DNA from: Cynocephalus volans
Taxonomy: Eukaryota; Chordata; Mammalia; Dermoptera; Cynocephalidae
Length of the DNA stretch: 64,000 bases
Direction: 5' to 3'
NCBI RefSeq assembly: GCF_027409185.1
Contig: NC_084469.1
Coordinates: forward strand, 102,797,835-102,861,834
Below the pieces are notes generated by a model. That model worked only from the letters and a program-made list of their open reading frames with translations, was not told the origin of the DNA and made no database searches. Shown here one piece after another: positions 10,290 through 20,880 of the stretch. Every line of letters begins with the position of its first letter. Positions within the stretch are counted from its first letter, which is position 1. The translations under genes were made by a program, and so were the position numbers.

Positions 10290-11596
10290 AGCCTAGGTCT
10301 GAGGGGTATCTGGGGAGCTATATGAGGGGAGACGAGCCCCTGATTGGCTCCTATCCCCCCAAAGACCTCCTCCCCCAGCCTTTGCATTTACAAGAAATTA
10401 CTTTGAGGCATGAAGTTTCTCTCCCCAAGGTGAGCTGCAGTCCAGTTCTCAAGTGGGGAGATGAACCCTTTGGCAGCTTCAACATAGACAGAAGGAGACA
10501 GAACAGCATCCATTCTGGGGGAAACATGATGGTGAGCAGGGGGTCACAGACACCCCATTTGCACATACACATGCACACACACATAGACACACATAAATAT
10601 ACATTTGTACCGCAACGTCCCTTCCATCTATCCACAGGATTTAGCAAAGTCCTCTGGGGCAGGTGAGGAGAGGGCATCCCCTGAAAATGTCCTTGGTCAC
10701 CCCACCCCCATGCCCCATTCAATATAGGAGGCACAGCGGGCTCAAGGCTGCCCTGCCTTAGGAGACTTGGTACCTTGGCTGGGGCTGAAGGTGTGGAAAC
10801 GGGAATGGCTTGAGAGTGGTTTTTTTGTGGGGTCCTGTGCAAACAGCTCCCCCAGAAGTTTCTTAAGTTCCACCTGCCCCACTGAGAGGCCCAAAGCCCC
10901 CCTCAGCCCCTTGAACCAGTTTTTCCAGCCCCTGGTGATTCCCCTGTGCCCAAATAGTGCAATTGACCAATGAGGTATGAGAATGGGGATTGGGGTTCAT
11001 CCCCCTTACCCCCACTTCCAACCCTGTGGTTTCCCATGGACTGAGAGGAAAAGGAAGACATAATCAAAGTGGCAGCTGATGAAATTTGGGGAAGCTGTGG
11101 ATTTGGGCCTGTGAGGGCCAAGGAGGAAGCCTCCAGCCTCTCAGACAGTGGTTCCAAATAAGTGACCTGAGGTTGCCCAGAGAAGGTGGCAGGAGGGATA
11201 AATTCAGGGAGGGGAGTTTGGTGCAGGGTGGAGGGTCGGACGGGAAGATGTTGAAATCCTCTGCACCGTGGTGGTAAACTGCTCCTGCCCTGAGCTCCTT
11301 AAGTGCCCACCCACTGTCACCCTGGCCCTTCACAGGTCCCTCAGGCCTTCCCATGATCCAGTTCCAAAGGAGTCACACTGGGCACTGCACTGGCCTCCAG
11401 GACCCTACTGCAGTGCTGCCATCTGACTGGTCAGTGCCTCAGCTGACCCTCCCAGGTGTGAAATGTTTTCAATATCACCCAGGTCTGTGAGGTGGGGGCA
11501 TCTTGCTTGGCCTGCTTAGCAGCCCCTCGTCTCTGCTTGAGGTCACCCGGTGCCTCTCCACACAGCCCTCTCCTGTAGCCTGGGTCCCATTGCCCC

Positions 11597-12655
11597 TCAG
11601 ACCACTGTGTTGCCCTCCAGAAACGTAGGCGATGTGGGCATGTGCAAGCCCCTCTCCAGCGAGCTGGAGCTGCGGAGGGGCAGGAGGTGGTGGCCTGGGG
11701 TCCCACCCCGCCGTCCTTGCACCCCTGCCGCCCGCCGCCAGCACTGCAGGGGCCGTAGCACCTCCCGTCGCAGGTCCCGGCTGCGCCAAGTGTAGATGAC
11801 AGGGTTGAGCAGCGAGTTGAGGGTGGCAAAGGCAAAGAAATAATGGGCTTTGTAGAGGACAGGGCAGGACCGGATGGGACAGGCATAGTCCAGGAGGAGG
11901 ATGCTAAAGGCGGGCAGCCAGCAGACAATGAAGACACCCAACACGATGGTGACTGTCTTGAGCAGAGCCAGCGTCTGTGGGCCGGCCACATCGGCATGGC
12001 TTGAGCGGACCACGCAGTAAATGCGGACATACAGAGCTACGATGGCCAACAAGATGACAGAGAAGATGGTCACTACGCAGAGCACATAGTGCTTGGCATA
12101 GAGGGGCAGAGCGGTGGAGCAGGCCTCGAGGTGGCCCAGGCAGTTCCAACCAAGGATGGGCAGGCCACCGAGAACCAGCGAGATGAGCCATGAAGCCCCA
12201 ATGAGCAGCAGCATGCGGCAGCTCTTGTCACTGCCGTAGAGCTTGACCTTGGCAATGGCCACGTGTCGCTCAATGGCGATAGCCAGGAGGCTGAAGACGG
12301 AGGCAGAGAGCGTGATAAAGGCAGAGCCCTCACGGGCGAACCACTGCACAGGTGTCAGCCCCAGCGTGACAGGGCCCGAGAGCAAGGTATTGGCTACAAA
12401 GGCCACGCCTGCTAGTAGATCCGAGGCGGCCAGGTTGCCCAGGAACAGGTACATGGCCGAGTGGAATTTGCTGTTGCGGGCCACCGCGATGAGCACCAGC
12501 AGGTTTTCCACCACAATGGTGCAGCAGATGATGATGATGAAGGCCGAGGCCACCTGGCGGGAGGACGTCTCCTGCGTGTCCAGCGTCTCCTTGGTGTAAT
12601 TGTAGTGTTCCCGGACCTTGCTGGCATTCAGGTACTCTGAGTACAGGTTGCCCAT
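11597..12655 (-). CDS. S1PR2: sphingosine-1-phosphate receptor 2
   Basis: This single coding exon encodes a class A GPCR for sphingosine-1-phosphate, coupling at the plasma membrane mainly to G12/13-Rho but also Gq and Gi. The 352-residue product is nearly identical to human S1PR2 (353). Visible features are seven membrane helices starting near residue 35, the Asn19 glycosylation site (NYT), the WFAREG segment whose Arg-Glu pair binds the lipid headgroup, an ERH variant of the DRY motif, NPVIY in helix 7 and the C-terminal FLEGNTVV. I chose the ATG at 12655 because CCACCATGG is a strong Kozak context and it aligns with MGSLYSEY in human. An in-frame ATG four codons upstream (12667) has a weak context. 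The exon begins at a consensus acceptor (CTCTGCAG) ending at 12698. An extra sequon, Asn10-Ala-Ser, is present. Confidence 0.98.
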   Translation of the reverse strand: MGNLYSEYLNASKVREHYNYTKETLDTQETSSRQVASAFIIIICCTIVVENLLVLIAVARNSKFHSAMYLFLGNLAASDLLAGVAFVANTLLSGPVTLGLTPVQWFAREGSAFITLSASVFSLLAIAIERHVAIAKVKLYGSDKSCRMLLLIGASWLISLVLGGLPILGWNCLGHLEACSTALPLYAKHYVLCVVTIFSVILLAIVALYVRIYCVVRSSHADVAGPQTLALLKTVTIVLGVFIVCWLPAFSILLLDYACPIRSCPVLYKAHYFFAFATLNSLLNPVIYTWRSRDLRREVLRPLQCWRRAAGVQGRRGGTPGHHLLPLRSSSSLERGLHMPTSPTFLEGNTVV

Positions 12656-12769
12656 GGTGGGGCTCATTGGCCGGCTGGGGCCATGGGGCTGTCAGAACTG
12701 CAGAGAAAAGAGACAGACAGACAGAGAACAGGTCAAAGCCATGGCTGCTGCCTGGGTTCTGCCCTTGGA

Positions 12770-12912
12770 TGGCTGAAGTTCAAGTTCTAGCTCCATCACT
12801 CCTTGCCGAATGGCCACATGAAGTCAGAATCATCAGCATCCCCAGTTTACAGAAACCCAGAGAGGTCAATTCACTTTCCCAAAGTCTCAAAGCTAGCAAG
12901 TAGCAGAGCCAG
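12770..12912 (-). repeat. MIR SINE, antisense
   Basis: The text 'agtttacagaaacccagagaggtcaattc' and 'tctcaaagctagcaagtagcagagccagg' is antisense MIR inside the S1PR2 intron. Confidence 0.7.
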
Positions 12913-13261
12913 GGAGACTGGCTCCTCTCTAACCCCAGGCTCTTTCAAAGGTTAACAGAAGCTTCCCCAAACAGCATGAAGATACAACGTGGACTTCCAG
13001 AAACCCTGCCCACCTACCCAGAGAGAAAGCCGTGGGGAGGGCCTGGAGGGATGATCTCTTTTCTCAAATACGTGCGAGCCTCGGGCCTCATGCCGTCTTG
13101 CTGACCTGGGTCAGCGAGATTCTCCCCACTGATAGCACCTCCCATTACCACCCACTGCCCAGGATTTCAGGCTGGGTCTGAGCCTTGAGGCCATGGGTAC
13201 TCCCAAGATAAGGTCTTGGGGAGACACCAGGGTGGCCCTGAAGTCTGAGCATCCTAATGTC

Positions 13262-13490
13262 ACACCATCTTTAAGGACATAAACCCTGAAGGCAATCCAG
13301 AGTTCATTTCCATTCCAACTCTGATGTGCTGGGCAAGTCCCTTGACATTGTTTCTTAGCCTCAACATCCTCATCTGTGCAACAGGAAAAAGAAAGCCCCC
13401 TCCGTAGGGGCGATAGGAAAATCCTTTGCAATGACACATGAGGCACCCTTTGCACATAGTAAGCACTCTACAAATATCAGCTGTTGTTAT
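13262..13490 (+). repeat. MIR SINE
   Basis: The phrases 'gctgggcaagtcccttgacattgtt' and 'cacatagtaagcactctacaaat' mark a plus-strand MIR with extended 3' end. Confidence 0.7.
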
Positions 13491-14379
13491 TAGCTCCCCT
13501 TTTCCCGCCACACAGGGCTCTGGACTGGGTGCCCCCCACCCATTCTTTTGGGAAAAGATGCTGACTAAGCCAACCAGGCAAGATTCCCAACAGCCTGTTC
13601 TCATCAGCACCAGCTAGTCCTGCCCTGGGACAGAGGGTCCCAGGGGTGGGCAGGACGCTGGCACCCCCTCCCCGGCTGGGATGAAATCCAGATGTGAGGC
13701 CCCTGGAACAAACAGGGTGGAGTCCTGACTCCTCAAGTCACATCCGGTGTGGGGAAGGCTGGGTGGGGGAAGTTGGGGTCCTGGTTGGGAGGATGGGGCA
13801 ACTGCACTGAAGTCATGAGAGTGGTGAGGGGGCGTGCAGCCCCGCAGGGAAGGGGGAAGGTATTTGTTTCCATGAAAGCCTGAGTCACCCACCCCCCTAC
13901 AAGGAAAACTGAGCCGTAGGGGGAGGGAGTGGGAAGGGAAACACGAAGGCAGAGAGGACGAGAGGCAGACACTGTGGCCTTCCCCCAGCTTGGGGGTAGG
14001 GTAGGGGGGTCTCAGAGGAGCCGATGCAGTGTCTGCTTTCATGAGAGGAGCAGGCAGGAAGCTCCGGCCCTTAGCTAAGTGGAGTGAGGGCGGGAAGAGC
14101 CTCCCCAGGTCCCTGGAAACACGCCTGGTAAAGACCACGTGAGAAGCCAGAAGCACCGTTCCAGAAAAGGCTGGTTAGGCCGGTTCCTAGTGAGCCTAGG
14201 AGTGATGGGGGGCTTCCGGGGTCGCCCAGACATCTCAGTGCCCGGCCGCCCCCTTCGAGGGGCATCCTGGCCCTCAGCCAGAGAAAGGCAGCTGCTCCCC
14301 CACGGCGGAGGGACATCCGTCCTAGTTTGGGAACAGAGAAGGGCTTGTGCGCATCCCCAGGGGACAGCTGCCCCGCCCA

Positions 14380-14640
14380 GATCGCCACACAGAGGCCCCT
14401 TGTTCCCTTGCAGGACGGGGCCCCGCGCGCCCCGATGCCCTCTGCCCGCTGCAGCCAGACCCGGGCTGGCCTGGCCCAGGCCACCGCCTTTCCAGGCCGG
14501 CCGGCGGGCCGGAAACAGCCCGCGTCCCGATTGGCTCATTTTCAATCCCGGGGCTCTGAGCAATGTGCTTATTGGCCTGAGCTTTCCATCCTCGGCCTGT
14601 GATTGGCTCAGTTGGGGACGCCCTGCTGATCCTCCTCTAG
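14380..14640. promoter_or_regulatory. intronic GC-rich patch with three CCAAT boxes
   Basis: A GC-rich stretch carries ATTGG (CCAAT on the minus strand) at 14530-14534, 14571-14575 and 14602-14606, two of them as GAGCCAATC. The spacing of 41 and 31 bp resembles NF-Y arrays. It lies in S1PR2 intron 1, so it could be an alternative promoter or enhancer. No transcript evidence is visible. Confidence 0.4.
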
Positions 14641-15689
14641 ATGGGGTCGTTTACTGGCGACTGCAGCTCAGTGCTTTCGGAGGACAGAGTTACAAACCGT
14701 GTGGATGTCCCTGGGGGTAGTTTGAACCACGGCCTGACCGCCTGGTCACCCCGACCAAACGCCCCCGGGCTGCCCTGGCCTGCTGGGTCCCTCCTGGGGT
14801 TCATAACTGAGAATCAAGGTCCCTTTGCAAGCCTGGGAAGCACGCTCACTGGTGGGCAAGAAGCCCAGGGTGCGTCCTGCGGCCACCCTTCCACCGCTCA
14901 CGTGGAGGCCACCACCCCTCTTCAGTCTGGCAAAGAGAAAGATTTACTGCCACTTCCTGGGGAAATAAGAAATGTGGTCAGCCCTCACACCCCAGGGACT
15001 GACCGAAAAATCTGTCTTCTTCCCTGGGTGGGGAGACTGAGTGCACTGCATTCCCACTTTCTGAAGCCCTAAGAGGCATCTGCAAGAGGGAGAGACAGCT
15101 GTTCTAGTTAGAGAAGGGGAAACTGAGGCCCTCACTGCATCTGAGTTTCATCTTCCCCACTAGGACTTTGCTCAGGCAGGAGCTCAGGCGGGTTTTCACT
15201 TCCCAGAAAGAGGAAGCAGTGCCCAGAGGTTGGAGCTGGTGAAAGAGTCACCCCAGGCGGACAGAGGCCTTCCCTGCATCCCCTCCCCCGTGGCAGGCTC
15301 CCAGGCCTGGCTAAACACAGAGCCTGCCTCCTGCTCACCTTCACCAAGGCAGTCCTGACTCCCTTTCAGAGGCTCAGGAAGAGGCCACTGGGCTCAGCGG
15401 GAGACGGAATGTCTGGGCCTGAAATGAACAGGAGGGACAAGGAACAGGGTTTGCAGGGAAGGGAAGAGAGATAGACAGAGACACACTGTTTGGCCAGAGA
15501 TTAGGAGAGGGGAAGACTAGAGGAAGACTCAGTGGCTTGCAGGCTCCCCTCCACCCCCTCCCAGTTCCAGAGAGGCAGACCCTGTGGTTACAGTTCCCCG
15601 TGGTCACCCACAGATCCCATGCCCCTTGCCATAGGGTGGTCCCCCACTTTCTCTTTTGGCTTCCCTCTGTCTGTCATTCTCCACCAAGC

Positions 15690-16110
15690 AGCCAGGGGGA
15701 GCTTTTGAACTTATAACTCCAATATGTCACTCCGCAGCTCTAAGTTCTTCCATGGCTCCCTATGGCCCCTGCCCACCTAGCCTCCTCCCACTCTCCCTCA
15801 GGGCCACTCCATTCCAACCGCACTGGGGAACACCTTTCCCCCAGATCCTTCAATGACTGTCACCTCATCTTTCAGGTTTCAATTTAAGTGTCACTTTCTC
15901 ACAAGAGCCTCCCCTTTACACCAATCTACAGTAGCTGCCTTCCCTATGACAACATCTTCCTTTATCATCTTCCCAGGACTTGCCACTATCGGAAATGACA
16001 CAGTATTTCTTTTCAGTCTGGCTTCCACAGTAAACCCGGAGTGTCAGAGGCCAGCGAACAAATCCATTCTCCGCTCCTAGAATGGTGCCTGGCACAAAGA
16101 AGGCACTTGG
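15690..16110 (+). repeat. LINE-2 3' end
   Basis: The text 'ccatggctccctatggcccc', 'ttcaatttaagtgtcactttctcacaagagcc' and 'gaatggtgcctggcacaaagaaggc' is sense L2. It ends in a (GAAT)n repeat. Confidence 0.75.
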
Positions 16111-16158
16111 AAAAGGGGGGGAATGGGCAGATGGATGAGGAATGAATGAATGAATGAA

Positions 16159-16250
16159 GGGCTGGCTGGTTAGTTCAGTTAGTTAGAGCACAGCCCTGTA
16201 ACACCAAGGTCAGGGGTTCAGATCCCATACCAGCCAGCTGCCAAAAACAA
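16159..16250 (+). repeat. tRNA-Ile SINE monomer
   Basis: Full monomer inserted in a (GAAT)n tract, with aatgaatgaatgaa flanking on both sides. It sits in S1PR2 intron 1. Confidence 0.9.
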
Positions 16251-16639
16251 AATGAATGAATGAATGAAAAAATGAGACCTCAGTGGCCTCCCGAGGGTGG
16301 AGGCTCCTAAACACAGCCCAGACCCAAAAAGAAAAGGAGGCTGGAGACGCCTCTGGTCCGCTGGCAGGCCCCCCGCCAGGCGAAGCCCAGCGTGTCTCCG
16401 TGGAGACGACAGCAGGACCCGCCCCCGCGCTGGGCGCACTCTCGGCCTCCTTATCTGGCCCAGGAATGCGCGGTATCCACACTCGCTCGCTTTGGGGCTG
16501 GGCCTCCCCTCTCCCGCGACAGCCACACGCGCGGGACCCCCACACCTCAAAGCGGGAGTAGCGGGACTCCGCTCGGTCCCGCCAAGGTCCCAGCCTCCAG
16601 ATTCCCGGACGACTGGGGGAGGGGGAGATCCCAGCAGCC

Positions 16640-16702
16640 GCTGCACCGCGTCGCGCCACTCGGGGGACGGTGGGCTCAGCGCGTGGCGCCCGGAGCGTCT
16701 GA
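16640..16702 (+). ncRNA. MIR4322: mir-4322-like hairpin
   Basis: From memory, human miR-4322 reads CUGUGGGCUCAGCGCGUGGGG and its gene lies at the S1PR2 locus. Here 16668-16688 matches that at all but two positions. The stem GCGCCAC (16653-16659) pairs perfectly with GTGGCGC (16683-16689). The human arms as I recall them are GCCCCAC and GUGGGGC, so one pair has changed on both sides. Expression and miRNA status are unproven; the human entry itself is weakly supported. Confidence 0.4.
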
Positions 16703-17425
16703 CAAGGACAGACACGGGGGAGGGGGTGGAAATCCCCGGTGAGTCAAACCGTGCCGGAGTAGGGGGCAAAGTCCCCACGCTCTGCCGGGCGCGGGCCCAT
16801 GAGGAGTCCGCGCCACGCGTGCCTTCACCTACGCCCCATCCCCGGACCCGAGGGGAGAGAGGAGGCGTCGGAGCCACAAAGTCACTCTCCCTTTCCTTCC
16901 AGAGCAAAGCCACGCCCCCACGAGGGGACTCAAGAAGAGGAACAACTCCGGGAAACTGAGGCAGAAAGCCAGACGCGCAGGCGGTGGGCGACTGCCCTCC
17001 CCCGGTGGGGGGGCGCCCCTTGGCTTGGAGGCTCCGAGGCGCCCACGTTTCAGTCAGAGGCAGCCAAGAGGAGTGCTGTCCTCTTCCCCCAAACACACTC
17101 CCCAAATCCCTGGTCCTCAGTCACACCGTCCTGCCTCCAAAGCTCAGCCGAAAGCGCTCGGATTCCGCCTTCTCCTCGGCGCCAACTTCCTGCCGCTGGG
17201 GAAGGGGGTGAGCACAGTCCGGGGGTTCGCGGTCGAGTCAGTGGGGGCCGCCAGAGTGGAGGAGGGGGCGCACGGTGACCACCCGCTCTGTGCAGCAAGA
17301 ACACGCGCGGCGCGTGCGCGACCCGGCTCGTCCCGGATCCCTGGCTGGGCCCCGCAGCTCCCATCCCGCCACCTCAGGGGACCGGGGCTCGCCCTTTCTT
17401 CCTCCCCCTAGCCACGCGCGCTCAC

Positions 17426-17640
17426 CTGGCTAGGCCGGCCCGGGTCCCTGCCCTGGCCGGAGGAACCTTGGCGTCTGCGTCCCCGGGGCGGCCGCGGCTG
17501 GGGCTGCCCGCCGGGCTCGGCTGCGTCCCGGGGCTGGGGACCGGGGACCGGGGGGCGGGGAGAGCCGCCGCCTCGGCCCCCCTCTCGCCCCGCCCTCCTC
17601 TCCTCCCCTTTCCGGCGGCGGCCGCTGCAATGAATTCCAG
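17426..17640 (-). other. S1PR2: S1PR2 non-coding first exon (inferred)
   Basis: The 3' edge at 17426 is set by the donor CCAG|GTGAGCGC on the minus strand. The 5' edge is approximate, placed just downstream of the CRE pair. No open frame here joins the receptor start, which is consistent with a 5'-UTR exon. Confidence 0.5.
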
Positions 17641-17760
17641 ATGTGGCCGGCCGGGGCGGGCGCGGGGGCCGACAGGGGCCGCGCGCGGGACCCCTTTGTC
17701 CGCCCCCCCCACCTCTCGCCCGGCCCCTCCCAGCCCCCACCCGTGAGAACCGGCCGGCGC

Positions 17761-17788
17761 GTGACGTCACGCAGCCCCGTGACGTCAC
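17761..17788. promoter_or_regulatory. paired palindromic CRE sites
   Basis: Two perfect GTGACGTCAC palindromes, at 17761-17770 and 17779-17788, lie about 120 bp upstream of the inferred S1PR2 first exon. TGACGTCA is the full CREB/ATF site. Confidence 0.75.
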
Positions 17789-17899
17789 GGCGCTCCTGGC
17801 CAGGTGGCCTCCACCTGAAACAATCGTCTCCGATTCTAGAAACACTCTTGGCTCATCTCTGGGACTCTGGAGTTGGGGGAGAGCTCGGGATCCTCTTTA

Positions 17900-18620
17900 C
17901 TTAATAAAGAGCCGTGAAGCGCCTACTATGTGTCAATGCAGCCATTCGATTATTGTGTCTACTATGTGTCCATCCAACAAATAATTAAGTTCCTACTGTA
18001 TGCCACGTCCTGCCTCAAAGACAGGATTGGTCTCTGCCTTGATAAGAACCCAGAATTCAGGCGCTGTCCCCTCACCCCGGAGACTGGAAACACTTAGTCT
18101 GCCCTACCTCCTAGGTCGCTGTCCCGCCCTCGCTGGGGTGGACCAGCAGGCCTGACTTGTGCCTGCCTCCCAAGTTTGAGCCCAGCCCTCTGTCGGGTTT
18201 TCTAATTTCCCCCTTTTGCCCTCATTCAGCTTCCCCTGGGCAATTCTGTGTACCTGGCTTCAGAAATGAAGTGCACCTTGATTTGCTGAAGTTTGTGTAC
18301 TTGAGCCCGTGTGTGCTAGCAGCAGCCCGACAGCAGAGTAGGCGAGCCCCTTGTTCCTTCAACAAATGTTTTTGGTGCACCCACTGAGCGCAGCAGTGAA
18401 CAAAAGAGGGAAAAAAATGCCTTACTTTCATGGAGCTTATATTCAGGCAGGACAGACAGCCTTTTAAGAGGGTACCATTTGTGAAATGTACGTATATAAT
18501 CTGCTAATGTTTATTTACCAAATACATTACTATGTGTCAGACACTGTTCTAAAGGCTGGAGATATATCAGAGAACGAAACACACCAAACTCCTAGGCCCC
18601 GTGGAGCTGATGTTCCGTAT
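17900..18620 (-). repeat. LINE-2 antisense pieces
   Basis: Several L2-type stretches occur: 'gtgaagcgcctactatgtgtc', 'ccttcaacaaatgtttttggtgcaccc' to 'tcatggagcttatattcagg', and 'ttactatgtgtcagacactgttctaaaggctggag'. They are old and fragmented, with no gene. Confidence 0.55.
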
Positions 18621-18839
18621 GTCTGCAGAATATCCACAATATTGCAGAAAGGAGAAACTGGTGGATTTCCTGAGAGAGGATCTGAGGGATGGGGGATGGG
18701 ATGGAAGAAAGGCTACTTTCACTCCATGAATCCTTTTGTACGTTTTGACTTTTGTGACATGTACATACATGTCCTATTCCAACAATAAATTAAATTTAAA
18801 AATCAAGGCTGCTCAGCAGTGTAACCAATAAAAAGGAGG

Positions 18840-19290
18840 GAGCGGTTAGGAATGCTCTTGTATGTATATTACAATTCTGTAAAGAGTGTCTGACAAGTAA
18901 AAAGAAGAAAACAAAAATTAAAATTGATCTACTTATGCCTAATAAGAAATAAAAGTAGTAACCTTGTGTGTACTGATGTATAACTTGTCTTCAACGTATT
19001 AAGTTGAAACAAAGTTCAGTGCAGACCAATATAGACTGCTCGCCTGAATTGCTGGGTGTATTTATAAGGACTGTATAAATACACACACATTTGCCTGCGT
19101 GTTCACAGGCCATCTCTGGGAGAGGGCACGAGACACTGGTAACAGCGGTTACCCTCAGGGAGGGGAACTAGGGGCCAGGCAGACTAGGAGAAGGGGGCCA
19201 GCTTTCCACAGTGTACCCTGGGGGACTGTTTGAAATTTTTAGTTTGTATTACAAAAAATTTACAAAGTCATGAAAAATAAAAGGTAAGAA
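18840..19290 (+). repeat. old LINE-1 3'-UTR-like text
   Basis: The text 'gacactggtaacagcggttaccctcagggaggggaac' and 'tttgaaatttttagtttgtatt' resembles an old L1 3' UTR. A second piece of similar type is at 25880-26105. Confidence 0.5.
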
Positions 19291-19317
19291 GTTCCCAGAC
19301 TTCTAATAATAAAATAG

Positions 19318-19490
19318 TTTTTTTTTTTTTTTTTAAAGATGACCAGTAAGGGGATCTTAACCCTTTACTTGGTGTTGTCAGCACCACGCTCACCCATGAG
19401 AGCTAACTGGCCATCCCTATATAGGGATCCGAACCCGTGGCCTTGGTGTTATCAGCACCACACACTCCCAAGTGAGCCACGGGCCGGCCC
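19318..19490 (-). repeat. dimeric tRNA-Ile SINE
   Basis: Poly-T, an altered right-unit B box (gggttaagatcc) and a left unit ending gggccggccc. Flanked by the target duplication ataaaatagtt. Confidence 0.95.
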
Positions 19491-19617
19491 TATAAAATAG
19501 TTCTTGTAATAATAATAATAATATCAAAAATATTGATAAATAACATTATTAAACAGATCAATGTTTTATTCAACATATTAATATTAAAAAATTTATATTA
19601 AGAATAAGCATATTTAA

Positions 19618-19722
19618 GGGTTGACTGGTTAGCTTACTTGGTTAGAGCATGGTGCTGATTATACCAAGGTCAATGGTTCAGATCCCCTTACCAGCCAGCC
19701 ACCAAAAAAATAAAAAGAAAAA
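19618..19722 (+). repeat. tRNA-Ile SINE monomer
   Basis: Flanked by aagcatatttaa on the left and aagcatatttaaa on the right, so a clean insertion in A/T-rich DNA. Confidence 0.9.
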
Positions 19723-19829
19723 GCATATTTAAATTATTAACAAAGAAATAAATATTAAAAATTAACATATTCATGTGCATATTTGCAGGCAACATACATA
19801 TACATATAATACAATACTTAACGCTCTGT

Positions 19830-20690
19830 GCTAGGCCCAGATGACGTCTCATTGGTTGCTGCCATCCAAAGCTGACAGTCTGATGGAGGAGGCAGAGGAG
19901 AAACCACATGATTCTAACACAGGATAGTGAGGCTTTGATGGGGTGATAAAGAAAGTCAAAGAGTGACTACTCATTCTAGACTTTTTTCCTTTTCCTGAAC
20001 CAGACATGTCAGCATCTACTCGGTGGCAGGCCAGATCTTGGGGTCCACTTGGATCTAGGACCAAACCTCACCAAATCTTCTGCAAAGTGACATGTGTTGC
20101 CCGGGCAATCTCTAGAAACCAGGTGTTCAACCCACAGGGGAAGAGGTGCAAAGAAAACTGGGTCCTCTCCTTGCCGGGGAGCTATCAGAGCGGAAATCTT
20201 AGCTCTCAGTGGAGACCTAAAGGCTGGGGAGGAAGTGCCCCCCCTACTTTTCTCGGCTGTCTCAGCAGTTTGCCATCTCCCCAGGGACCTGGGGGTGGGG
20301 GGGTGATGTCAAGGCCACAGACATATCCGGCTGTCTGCCAGGGGGACCATGGCTCCCAGACAAAGGTGATGTCCCCAGGGACACACAGGCACACCAACAG
20401 GCCTCTTCCGCCTCCCTGTTGCTTCTGGGGCAACACAAGGTCTCCACCAGGTCAGCTGAGGGAATGAGCTAGAGAACTGGAAGACACTGGAGTCCTGGAC
20501 TTCCTAATGGTGTGGGGGCATCCGGGGGAGAGCTGCCCTTGTTCTGGGAGGCCCCCCCAAGTGAGGAACAGTGGAAGAGGAAGGAAACAGGGTCCTTTTC
20601 TTGGAGAGCTCCCAGGCAGGGGAAACAGAGGAAAAGGAAGAGGTTTGGACTAGCTTCCACTAATTATAGGTCCACTAACAATAATGGCTA
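19830..20690. other. intergenic unique sequence
   Basis: No recognisable repeat or exon. Frames of 60-150 residues on both strands (such as 20006-20467) have no homology I know and no splice context, so I leave it as non-coding. Confidence 0.5.
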
Positions 20691-20880
20691 ATGCTCATAC
20701 ACTCACACGACACTAACTATGCGTTGGGTGCGGCTCTATGAATCCTCACAACCTGAGGAGGGGGATGTTACCATCATCATCATCCCACTTTAAAGATGAG
20801 GAAAACTGAGGCACACAGGAGTGGTGGGATTTGAACCAGAGCTACCCAGCTCCTCTCAACCCAGCAGCTCTGGCTCTCTG
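20690..20880 (-). repeat. MIR SINE, antisense
   Basis: The text 'actttaaagatgaggaaaactgaggcacacaggag' and 'gggatttgaaccagagctaccc' is antisense MIR. Confidence 0.75.

Larger units (their letters stand above)
12698..17425 (-). other. S1PR2: S1PR2 5'-UTR intron
   Basis: The intron runs from donor CCAG|GTGAGC (exon end at 17426) to the acceptor at 12698. It contains MIR pieces near 12770-12910 and 13260-13490, GC-rich text at 14200-14620, an L2 3' end at 15690-16110, one tRNA SINE and the mir-4322-like hairpin. The longer antisense frames in it (such as 16218-17105) are GC-rich noise without homology I recognise. Confidence 0.7.
16270..17790. promoter_or_regulatory. S1PR2: CpG island of S1PR2
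   Basis: A dense CpG stretch of about 1.5 kb covers the inferred 5'-UTR exon and upstream DNA. On the minus strand it contains GC boxes, a NotI-like GCGGCCGC and two CREs at 17761-17788. No TATA box is evident, as is usual for CpG-island promoters. Confidence 0.7.

Noticed and set aside
16218-17105. A 295-residue open frame on the minus strand in the S1PR2 CpG island
   Set aside because: GC-rich DNA lacks stop codons by chance. The translation is Pro/Gly/Arg-rich with no domain I know, and it overlaps the hairpin locus and competing frames on both strands.
20006-20467. A 153-residue plus-strand frame between S1PR2 and MRPL4
   Set aside because: No homology, no splice or promoter context, and several overlapping frames on both strands.
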